A DNA stretch of 11,455 nucleotides from an uncultured bacterium. GTDB taxonomy: Bacteria > Bacillota > Clostridia > Oscillospirales > Butyricicoccaceae. Numbering within the stretch: the first letter of the stretch is position 1; the number at the start of each line of letters is the position of its first letter. Below are positions 1 to 6,141 of the stretch, in pieces. The stretch covers positions 1 to 11,455 of the forward strand of contig CAJMOV010000033.1 of NCBI GenBank assembly GCA_905215125.1, given 5' to 3'. A program made the position numbers and the translations under genes. The notes beneath the pieces were generated by a model. That model ran no database searches. It worked only from the letters and a program-made list of their open reading frames with translations, and was not told the origin of the DNA.

Positions 1-8
1 AAAGCTGT

Positions 9-15
9 GAGGTGA
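9..15 (+). promoter_or_regulatory. Ribosome binding site that decides the ptb-like start
   Basis: GAGGTGA lies five bases before ATG at 21. The upstream in-frame GTG at 12 falls inside this Shine-Dalgarno sequence, so ATG 21 is the better start. A TGA at 8-10 could be the stop of a preceding gene that lies outside the window; that is only a possibility. Confidence 0.6.
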
Positions 16-20
16 ACCTT

Positions 21-926
21 ATGATCAAATCCATCGACGATCTGCTCGCTGCGGCCAAGCAAGGCCCGGAGGTGACGCTGGCCGTCGCCTGCGCCCATGA
101 CAGCGACGTCATTAAGGCTGTCGCCCAGGCGCGCCGAGAGGGTATCGCCCGCGCCGTACTGGTCGGCAAAGCGGATAAAATCCGTGAAATCCTCAGCCAG
201 CAGGGGGAAAACGAAGGGCACTATGCCATCATTGACGCACAGAGCGACCAGGAAGCGGCGCAGAAGGCCGTCGACCTTGTCCGCGAAGGCAAGGCCGGCT
301 TCCTCATGAAGGGTCTGCTGGCTACCGCCGAGCTGATGCGCGCCGTCATCGACAAGGAAAAGGGCCTGCGCACCGAGCGGCTGATCAGTCACGTCATGAT
401 GTACCAGCTGTCTGCTTATCCCAAGCCTCTCTTTTTGACTGACGGGGGCATGAACACCTACCCTGACCTAGATAAGAAGGCCGATATTCTGGAAAACGCC
501 GCCATCTGCGTCCGCGCGCTGGGCTACGAGAAGATTTACGCCGCCTGCGTCTGCGGGGCGGAGGATGTCAGCCCCAAAATCCAGGCCACCGTCGACGCGA
601 AAGCGTTGAGCGAAATGACCGGCCGCTGGGCTAAATACAATATGTCGGTCAGCGGCCCGATGGGGCTTGATCTGGCCGTCTCCCGCGCCGCCTGCGAGCA
701 CAAAAGGTATACGGGAGAGGCCGGCGGCCGCGCCGACATCCTGCTTGTGCCGACGTATGAGGTCGGCAACGGCATCGGAAAGGCCATGACCTATTTCGGC
801 GGCGCAAAGTCGGCCGGCATTATTTTGGGGGCGAGGGCGCCCATCGTTCTGGTTTCCCGCGCCGATACGGCGGAGACCAAGCTGTCCTCCATCGCGCTGG
901 GCAGCGTTGTCTCCCGCGCAGTGTAA
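21..926 (+). CDS. ptb: Phosphate butyryl/acetyltransferase family enzyme
   Basis: This 301-residue protein belongs to the phosphate acyltransferase family, most like phosphate butyryltransferase, which swaps CoA for phosphate on an acyl-CoA to give an acyl-phosphate. Length matches the usual roughly 300 residues of Ptb. Typical family stretches are the GFLMKGLL segment near residues 93-100, FLTDGGMN at 138-145, SGPMGLDLA at 211-219 and the C-terminal AGIILGARAPIVLVSRADT at 265-283. The enzyme is cytoplasmic, with no signal peptide. The usual partner, butyrate kinase, is not in the window and could lie upstream. The next gene, iorA, follows after 117 bases with no terminator, so the two are probably cotranscribed. 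With an oxoacid oxidoreductase as neighbour, the true substrate may be a branched or aryl-acyl-CoA instead of butyryl-CoA. Family membership is secure; acyl specificity cannot be read from the sequence. Confidence 0.88.
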   Translation: MIKSIDDLLAAAKQGPEVTLAVACAHDSDVIKAVAQARREGIARAVLVGKADKIREILSQQGENEGHYAIIDAQSDQEAAQKAVDLVREGKAGFLMKGLLATAELMRAVIDKEKGLRTERLISHVMMYQLSAYPKPLFLTDGGMNTYPDLDKKADILENAAICVRALGYEKIYAACVCGAEDVSPKIQATVDAKALSEMTGRWAKYNMSVSGPMGLDLAVSRAACEHKRYTGEAGGRADILLVPTYEVGNGIGKAMTYFGGAKSAGIILGARAPIVLVSRADTAETKLSSIALGSVVSRAV

Positions 927-1043
927 GGGGTCACAACACACAACACATATACAGCCGTCCTTTTCCCCGTCCAGGCGGGCGGGGGAGAGGGGAACGGCGG
1001 CGCGCTGCGCCGGCAGCCACAAAAAAGAGTTGAGGTGGAAATA
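927..1043 (+). other. GC-rich spacer between ptb and iorA with hairpins
   Basis: The spacer contains a perfect stem at 998-1012 (CGGCGC, loop GCT, GCGCCG). Just before it, the pyrimidine run near 953-969 can fold on the purine run near 980-997 using several G-U pairs. Neither hairpin is followed by a T run, so I do not call a terminator. They could be mRNA processing or stability elements, or a remnant of an intergenic repeat. No promoter is evident. Confidence 0.35.
1032..1038 (+). promoter_or_regulatory. Ribosome binding site that decides the iorA start
   Basis: GAGGTGG sits five bases before ATG 1044. The in-frame GTG at 1035 is part of this site, so ATG 1044 is preferred. The arrangement closely mirrors the ptb-like gene, where GAGGTGA overlaps a false GTG start. 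Confidence 0.6.
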
Positions 1044-2792
1044 ATGAAACAGCTGATGACGGGTAACGAAGCCATCGCCCGCGGCGCCTATGAAGCGGGC
1101 GTGCGCGTCGGCTCGGCCTATCCCGGCACGCCCAGCACGGAGATCTTTGAATCGCTGCCCCAGTACAAGGATGCTTTGTACAGCGAATGGGCCCCTAATG
1201 AAAAGGTGGCAGCCGAGGTCGCCTTCGGCGCCTCGATGGCCGGCATGCGCAGCATGTGCGCCATGAAGCACGTCGGCTTAAACGTCGCGGCCGACCCGGT
1301 CTTTACCGCCTCCTATCTCGGCGTCGGCGGCGCTTACATCATCGTCACAGCAGACGACCCCAGCATGCACTCTTCCCAAAACGAACAGGACAACCGCTAT
1401 TACGCCCGCTTCGCCAAGCTGGCCCTGATTGAGCCCTCTGACAGCCAGGAATGTAAGGACTTCATGAAAGAAGCCTGCCTGATTTCAGAAAAATACAATA
1501 CCCCCGTCGTCTACCGCGTGACGACCCGGGTCTGCCATTCCAAAAGCCTGGTGGAGCTGGGCGAGCGCGAGGAGGCGCCCGTCGTCCGTTACGAGCGCAA
1601 CCCAGAGAAGTTTTCCGCAACCCCGGCGCGCGCCTATGTCAAGCATGGAGAAGTGGAGCGGCGCCTGAAGGCGCTGGAGGAGTACGCCAACACCTCCCCT
1701 CTCAACATCTGGGAAAAGAAGGGGAATAAAATTGGCGTTATCACCGCCTCCATCGCATACCAGTACGCCAGGGAGGCCTTCCCCGAGGATGCCTCCTTCC
1801 TCAAGCTGGGCTTTACATATCCGCTGCCGATGGATCTTATCCGCCGCTTTGCCCAGTCGGTCGAGACCCTCTACGTCGTCGAAGAGCTGGAGCCCTTTAT
1901 GGAAGAGCAAATCAAGGCGGCCGGCATCCCCTGCCATGGGAAGGATAAAATCCCTCTGATGTATGAGCTCAACCCCGAAATTGTACGCCAGGGCGTCTTT
2001 GGAGACAAGGCTGAAAGCAGGACGGTCGACGTCAGCCCGGTTGGACGGCCCCCGGTTCTGTGCCCCGGCTGCCCCCATCGCGGGTTTTTCTACACCATGT
2101 CGCGCCGGCGCGACGTCATCGTCACCGGGGATATCGGCTGCTATACCCTGGGCGGCGCGCAGCCGCTCAACGCGGTAGACAGCTGTCTCTGCATGGGCGG
2201 CGGCTTTACCGTCGCGGCCGGCCTGGCCAGGGCGCTTGAGCTGGCGGGGGACGACAGGAGGGTTATCGGCATTGTCGGCGACTCCACCTTCTTCCATTCC
2301 GGCATGACGGGCGCGGCGGAAATCCTGTATAACAACAGCCGCGTCATCCCCTGCGTGCTGGACAACAGCATCACCGGCATGACGGGCCATCAGGACAACC
2401 CCGGCACCGGCGAAACGCTGATGGGAGAAAAGGCCCCCCTCATTCACATTGAAAAGGTGCTCGAAGGCCTAGGCTACCAAAAGATCATCATCGTCGACCC
2501 GCAGGATCTCAAGGCGATGGACGCCGCGGTGACCGAAGCGCTGGAAAGCACCGTTCCCGCCGCCATCATCACCCGCCGCCCCTGCCTGCTTATCAAAAGG
2601 ATCAAGCATGACGTTGGCCTTTGCTCCGTCGACCGCGATAAATGCCGCAGCTGCAGGATGTGTCTCAAGGTCGGCTGCCCCGCCGTCTTTATGAAGGAAG
2701 GGAAGGCCACCATCGACCCGACCCTCTGTGTCGGCTGCCGGGTTTGCGCCCAGGTCTGCCCCTTCGGCGCCATTGAAAGGAAGGGTGAATAA
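1044..2792 (+). CDS. iorA: Indolepyruvate:ferredoxin oxidoreductase, alpha subunit
   Basis: This 582-residue protein is the catalytic alpha subunit of IorAB, which oxidatively decarboxylates aryl-2-oxoacids from aromatic amino acid transamination to aryl-acetyl-CoA, reducing ferredoxin. The N-terminal pyruvate-oxidoreductase-like domain starts with the typical GNEAIARGAYEAGV (7-20) and AYPGTPSTEI (25-34). The C-terminal thiamine diphosphate domain has CPGCPHRG (340-347), GDIGCYTLG (362-370) and a GDS...N motif (412-414, N441). Two [4Fe-4S] clusters at the C-terminus are ligated by C534, C537, C540, C545 and C562, C565, C568, C572. All expected elements are present, so the protein looks intact. 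The iorB start follows two bases after the stop, so the subunits are translated together. Cytoplasmic. Substrate range could include other 2-oxoacids. Annotation is firm at family level. Confidence 0.95.
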   Translation: MKQLMTGNEAIARGAYEAGVRVGSAYPGTPSTEIFESLPQYKDALYSEWAPNEKVAAEVAFGASMAGMRSMCAMKHVGLNVAADPVFTASYLGVGGAYIIVTADDPSMHSSQNEQDNRYYARFAKLALIEPSDSQECKDFMKEACLISEKYNTPVVYRVTTRVCHSKSLVELGEREEAPVVRYERNPEKFSATPARAYVKHGEVERRLKALEEYANTSPLNIWEKKGNKIGVITASIAYQYAREAFPEDASFLKLGFTYPLPMDLIRRFAQSVETLYVVEELEPFMEEQIKAAGIPCHGKDKIPLMYELNPEIVRQGVFGDKAESRTVDVSPVGRPPVLCPGCPHRGFFYTMSRRRDVIVTGDIGCYTLGGAQPLNAVDSCLCMGGGFTVAAGLARALELAGDDRRVIGIVGDSTFFHSGMTGAAEILYNNSRVIPCVLDNSITGMTGHQDNPGTGETLMGEKAPLIHIEKVLEGLGYQKIIIVDPQDLKAMDAAVTEALESTVPAAIITRRPCLLIKRIKHDVGLCSVDRDKCRSCRMCLKVGCPAVFMKEGKATIDPTLCVGCRVCAQVCPFGAIERKGE

Positions 2793-2794
2793 TC

Positions 2795-3367
2795 ATGAGC
2801 GATGTCAAAAGCATTCTTTTGGTTGGCGTCGGCGGCCAGGGCACCATCCTGGTCAGCAAGCTGCTGACACAGGGTCTCATCAGCGCCGGGTATGACGTCA
2901 AAATGAGCGAGGTTCACGGCATGGCCCAGCGCGGCGGCAGCGTGTCGACCCAGGTGCGTTACGGCGCAAGGGTTTACTCCCCCATCATTGGCGAGGGCTC
3001 GGCCGATATCCTTGTCGCCTTTGAAAAGATGGAGGCCGTGCGTTACGCTTCCTTCCTGAAGCCGGACGGCATCGCCGTCGTCAACAATTACGAAATCCCC
3101 TCCCTGCCCGTCGCCATCGGCGAGGCAGAGTATCCCCAGGGCTGTATTGAAGCCATGCAGAGGGCCTTTAAAACCATCGCCTTCAACGCCGCCGACGTCG
3201 CGCGGCAGGTCGGCAACCCGCGCACCATGAACGTCGTGCTGCTGGGCGCGCTTGTCCGCGCCTTTGATATGCGGGACATCGACTGGCATCAGATCCTGCG
3301 TGATAACCTACCAGCCAAAGTGCTGGACGTCAACCTGAAAGCGCTGGACGCAGGCATGAAGCTGTAA
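2795..3367 (+). CDS. iorB: Indolepyruvate:ferredoxin oxidoreductase, beta subunit
   Basis: This 190-residue protein is the small gamma-type partner of IorA, from the pyruvate/ketoisovalerate oxidoreductase catalytic-domain family. Seen motifs are GVGGQG at 11-16, the conserved EVHGMAQRGG at 39-48, the SADILVAFEKMEA region at 69-81 and NPRTMNVVLLGA at 141-152. Length is normal for stand-alone IorB. The ATG at 2795 lies two bases after the iorA stop, with AAGGAAGGG near 2777-2785 as ribosome binding site inside the end of iorA. It is the last gene of this unit: a strong terminator begins 46 bases after the stop. No adjacent phenylacetate-CoA ligase (paaK), a common IorAB neighbour, is visible on this side. 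Confidence 0.95.
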   Translation: MSDVKSILLVGVGGQGTILVSKLLTQGLISAGYDVKMSEVHGMAQRGGSVSTQVRYGARVYSPIIGEGSADILVAFEKMEAVRYASFLKPDGIAVVNNYEIPSLPVAIGEAEYPQGCIEAMQRAFKTIAFNAADVARQVGNPRTMNVVLLGALVRAFDMRDIDWHQILRDNLPAKVLDVNLKALDAGMKL

Positions 3368-3412
3368 AATGATTTAGATCTCCTAATTGTTGCATCTGTG
3401 CATGGGGCGGGT

Positions 3413-3446
3413 AAAGGCTCTGCTTTTTACAGCAGGGCCTTTTTCC
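3413..3446 (+). terminator. Intrinsic terminator after iorB
   Basis: AAGGCTCTGCT (3414-3424) pairs with AGCAGGGCCTT (3431-3441) with a single G-U pair and a six-base loop. A T run at 3440-3444 follows. The position right after iorB marks the end of the ptb-iorAB unit. Confidence 0.85.
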
Positions 3447-3513
3447 TTGCCCTGCGCTGAAACAAGCCCTGGAATTGTTGGGTATGCACAAAAAGGACTG
3501 GCCGATTTTGATA

Positions 3514-3543
3514 TTGCCCCGCAACAAAAGCCTGTGCTATAAT
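3514..3543 (+). promoter_or_regulatory. Sigma-A-type promoter for the M55 peptidase gene
   Basis: A perfect TATAAT at 3538-3543 is preceded by TG one base away (extended -10, TGC before TATAAT). TTGCCC at 3514-3519 gives an 18-base spacer. The predicted start of transcription near 3550 leaves a leader of about 120 bases before ATG 3672. Confidence 0.7.
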
Positions 3544-3549
3544 GGCAAT

Positions 3550-3671
3550 GTTGGTCTGGGGCACCAGGGGTTTCCGGCGGCAGCGCTGCGGGCGGCCAGC
3601 GCCCACCCCATCGCTGCGGCCGCTTTGCCGCCGAAGATATCAACCGAACAGAAAAAGGGAGGAACAAGAAC
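3550..3671 (+). promoter_or_regulatory. GC-rich structured 5' leader of the M55 gene
   Basis: The gap 3368-3671 holds the terminator and promoter above and this leader. CGGCGGCA at 3575-3582 is the exact reverse complement of TGCCGCCG at 3626-3633, enclosing other GC-rich self-complementary runs such as GCGGCCGC. The sequence then turns A-rich up to the ribosome binding site GGGAGG (3657-3662), nine bases before the ATG. I do not recognise a known riboswitch. It could be a regulatory leader or simply a stability hairpin. Confidence 0.4.
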
Positions 3672-4472
3672 ATGCGCGTATTTATCAGCTGTGACATCGA
3701 AGGAATTACGACGACCACCCTGTGGGAGGAGACCCACACCATGCGCGAACCCTGTGCCGCAGCACACGCCCGCCAGATGACGGCCGAGGTTAAGGCCGCC
3801 TGCGAAGGCGCCATCGCCGCCGGCGCCGACTATATCCTGGTCAAGGACGCCCACGGATCCGGCACCAACATCGACGTCTCCCAGCTGCCCGAATGTGTCG
3901 AAGTCCAGCGCAACTGGACGGGCCACCCCTACGGTATGGCGCAGGGGGTCGATTCCAGCTTTAACGCCGCCATGTTCGTCGGGTATCACAACGCCGCCGG
4001 GCGCGACGGCAACCCGCTGTCCCACACCATGACGCTGGCGCCGCTGTGGATCAAGATAAACGGGGTCAAAACAAGCGAGTTCCGTCTGTACAGCTGGGCT
4101 TGCGCGCTGGAGGGGGTGCCTACCGTTTTCCTTGCCGGTGACAAGCAGCTGTGCGACGATTCCAAGCCGATGCACCCGGCGCTGGTGACGGTACCAGTCA
4201 AGGTCGGCATGGGTAGCGCCACCCGGTCCATATCGCCCGCCCTGGCCGTCAAACGCATCCGCGAGGAAAGCGAGCGCGCCCTGCGTCAGGATCTGTCCGC
4301 CGCCCTGTGCGAAATTCCCAAGAAGTTCACGGTGGAAATTTGCTACCGCGATCATCATAAGGCCACAAAAATGTCCTATTTCCCTGGCTTTAAGAAAATT
4401 GAAGACAATATCATCCAGATGAAGACGCGCGACCTTTTCGAGGTTCTGCGCGCCATGCAGTTTGTTCTGTAA
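3672..4472 (+). CDS. dppA: M55 family D-aminopeptidase (DppA-like)
   Basis: This 266-residue protein matches the M55 zinc D-aminopeptidases, whose type member, Bacillus subtilis DppA, removes N-terminal D-amino acids such as D-Ala from short peptides. The metal-binding pattern is complete: SCDIEG gives D8 and E10, DAHGSG gives H61, FVGYH gives H106 and the SEF region gives E136. These sit at almost the same positions as the known DppA ligands (8, 10, 60, 104, 133). The ATSRSISP-type tail is also represented here, by GSATRSISP at 181-189. Length is typical. There is no signal peptide, so it should act in the cytoplasm, where DppA forms a ring-shaped decamer. The gene stands alone between its own promoter and terminator, but is followed by genes for other D-amino-acid or N-acyl substrates. 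The natural substrate may be peptidoglycan-derived dipeptides. Confidence 0.9.
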   Translation: MRVFISCDIEGITTTTLWEETHTMREPCAAAHARQMTAEVKAACEGAIAAGADYILVKDAHGSGTNIDVSQLPECVEVQRNWTGHPYGMAQGVDSSFNAAMFVGYHNAAGRDGNPLSHTMTLAPLWIKINGVKTSEFRLYSWACALEGVPTVFLAGDKQLCDDSKPMHPALVTVPVKVGMGSATRSISPALAVKRIREESERALRQDLSAALCEIPKKFTVEICYRDHHKATKMSYFPGFKKIEDNIIQMKTRDLFEVLRAMQFVL

Positions 4473-4482
4473 GCGAGCGTAC

Positions 4483-4514
4483 AGACAGGGAGAGTTCTCC
4501 CTGTCTTTTTCTTT
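4483..4514 (+). terminator. Intrinsic terminator after the M55 gene
   Basis: AGACAGGGAGA (4483-4493) is the perfect reverse complement of TCTCCCTGTCT (4496-4506), with a very tight loop centred on GT. The T run at 4506-4510 and more Ts at 4512-4514 follow. It begins ten bases after the stop codon, so the M55 gene is probably monocistronic apart from readthrough. Confidence 0.9.
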
Positions 4515-4589
4515 ATGCCGCGTTATCCTGGCAGACAGGGACAAAAATTCGTATGCCGTTTGAAATATCGCCCGGACAGGGGATTTTTC

Positions 4590-4619
4590 TTGCTGGGAGG
4601 GCGAGCCGCCTATTATAAT
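4590..4619 (+). promoter_or_regulatory. Promoter of the S12 hydrolase / deacylase operon
   Basis: TATAAT at 4614-4619 has TTGCTG at 4590-4595 with an 18-base spacer. Transcription should start near 4626, about 37 bases before the GTG start. The layout (TTGC.., 18 bases, TATAAT) resembles the promoter at 3514-3543, so both units may be expressed under similar conditions. Confidence 0.65.
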
Positions 4620-4647
4620 AAAGAGTAAGGGTTTCCCCAAGTGAAAA

Positions 4648-4654
4648 AAGGAGG
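4648..4654 (+). promoter_or_regulatory. Ribosome binding site deciding a GTG start
   Basis: AAGGAGG lies eight bases before GTG 4663. An ATG at 4656 is closer to the site but out of frame with the long reading frame, and the in-frame TTG at 4666 directly follows the GTG. GTG 4663 is therefore the best start. Confidence 0.65.
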
Positions 4655-4662
4655 CATGTCAA

Positions 4663-6117
4663 GTGTTGGATGTCAAAAAGGCCCAGGCCGCTCTGGACAG
4701 CATCCGCGAACGTTCCCATACCCCGTCCATCAGCGTCACGCTGGTTATAGACGGCGAAACCATCAGCCTGTTTTCCGGCCTGCGCGATGTGGAAAACGGT
4801 ATTCCCGCCGGCCCGGACACCATGTACGCCATCGGGTCAAGTACGAAAGCCTTTGTCGCGGCAGCCCTGTGCATTTTGTGCGACGACGGAAGGCTCGACC
4901 TAGACGACCCTGTAAAAAAATACATCCCCGAGCTGGAGATGTACGACAGCTACGTTACCGAGCACCTGACGGTGCGCGACATCCTGTGCCACCGCTGCGG
5001 TCTGCCGCGGCATGAGATGACCTGGTACCCGCGTATGGAAACCGTCACGCCGGCCGAGCTAGTGCACCGCCTGCGTTATTTAAAGCCGAGCGCGCCCTTC
5101 CGCTACACCATGCAGTATCAGAACCATATGTTCATGCTGGCCGGCTATCTGGTTGAGCGCATCACCGGGCAGAAGTGGGAGGATTTTGTGCGCGCGCGCA
5201 TTTTTGTCCCCCTGGGCATGGATCCCGTCAATTTCAACGCTGCGCGGGATATGGCCGCCTACCCCGAAGCGGCGCGCGGCTATGCCTACGACAGGGAGAA
5301 GGGGCAAATCGTCCGACTGCCGTACAAGGATATCGAGGTCATGGGCGCTGCCGGCAGCATCAACTCCACTACGGCTCAAATGGCCAAATGGGTCGCCATG
5401 CACTTAAACGGCGGCAGGGTGGGGGATAAGCAGCTTGTCTCGCAGAGGATGATCAAGGAGTGTCACCGCCACCAGATGGTGATAGACAATTTCGGATCCG
5501 GAAAGGTATTTGAAGGGTATACTGCCTTGCCGGCTTATGGGCTGGGCTGGTTCATCGAAAGCTACCGGGGGCGCAAGCTGGTGCATCATGGCGGCAATAT
5601 CGATGGCTTTTCCGCCATGCAGGGCTTTCTGCCCGGCACCGGCTTCGGCATGTCCATCCTGACCAATTTAAACGGCAGCACGGCTAACATCGCTACGCTG
5701 TACACCCTGATCGACCTGTATTTCGGAGACGAGCCGGTCGACTGGGTCGGCAAGCTGGAGGCTTTTAACGCCGAAAGCATGGAGGAAATAGAGCAGTCCC
5801 GTAGCAAGCGCATGGAAGAAGCGCCGCAGGGTACCTTGCCCACCTTTGAGCTTGAGCAGGCGGAAGGGACATATTCGCACCCCGGCTACGGTGAAATTAC
5901 CGCATCCGTCAAGGACGGGAAAATCCAGTTTGAATGGGGCAGCCTGACGGTGCCGTGCAGCCCGGTGTGCTACAACCACTTCCTGCTGGAGTTCACCTGT
6001 TTTAATATGTTCATCCCCTGTACGTTTGAAACCGACGCCGCCAACCGCATCATCGCCCTGTCGGCCGACATGGAGCCGGAGATTGGCGAGCGCATCATCT
6101 TTAAAAAGAAAGCATAA
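4663..6117 (+). CDS. S12 family serine hydrolase, paralog 1
   Basis: This 484-residue protein is a class C beta-lactamase-related serine hydrolase (MEROPS S12 type: D-aminopeptidases, D,D-carboxypeptidases, esterases). The nucleophile motif SSTK is at 59-62, Tyr-x-Asn is YQN at 152-154, and the third motif is HHGG at 308-311, giving His-x-Gly as in the Ochrobactrum D-aminopeptidase instead of the Lys-Thr-Gly of beta-lactamases. A C-terminal domain from about 398 to 480 begins EGTYSHPGYG, resembling DUF3471. A charged, Glu-rich linker at about 365-390 separates the two. There is no signal peptide, unusual for a penicillin-binding-like enzyme, so I expect cytoplasmic action. It is followed after 24 bases by a paralog of near-identical length and layout. 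Exact substrate is unknown; peptides or amides with D-residues are favoured by the neighbours. Confidence 0.88.
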   Translation: MLDVKKAQAALDSIRERSHTPSISVTLVIDGETISLFSGLRDVENGIPAGPDTMYAIGSSTKAFVAAALCILCDDGRLDLDDPVKKYIPELEMYDSYVTEHLTVRDILCHRCGLPRHEMTWYPRMETVTPAELVHRLRYLKPSAPFRYTMQYQNHMFMLAGYLVERITGQKWEDFVRARIFVPLGMDPVNFNAARDMAAYPEAARGYAYDREKGQIVRLPYKDIEVMGAAGSINSTTAQMAKWVAMHLNGGRVGDKQLVSQRMIKECHRHQMVIDNFGSGKVFEGYTALPAYGLGWFIESYRGRKLVHHGGNIDGFSAMQGFLPGTGFGMSILTNLNGSTANIATLYTLIDLYFGDEPVDWVGKLEAFNAESMEEIEQSRSKRMEEAPQGTLPTFELEQAEGTYSHPGYGEITASVKDGKIQFEWGSLTVPCSPVCYNHFLLEFTCFNMFIPCTFETDAANRIIALSADMEPEIGERIIFKKKA

Positions 6118-6141
6118 ACAACCTAAAGGAGGATCCAATCC

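Noticed and set aside
1485..2447. 320-residue minus-strand frame opposite iorA
   Set aside because: Opposite a fully motif-supported iorA; composition is that of an antisense shadow.
3537..4640. 367-residue minus-strand frame opposite the M55 gene
   Set aside because: It runs through a promoter and terminator of the plus-strand gene and shows no family motif; a shadow frame.
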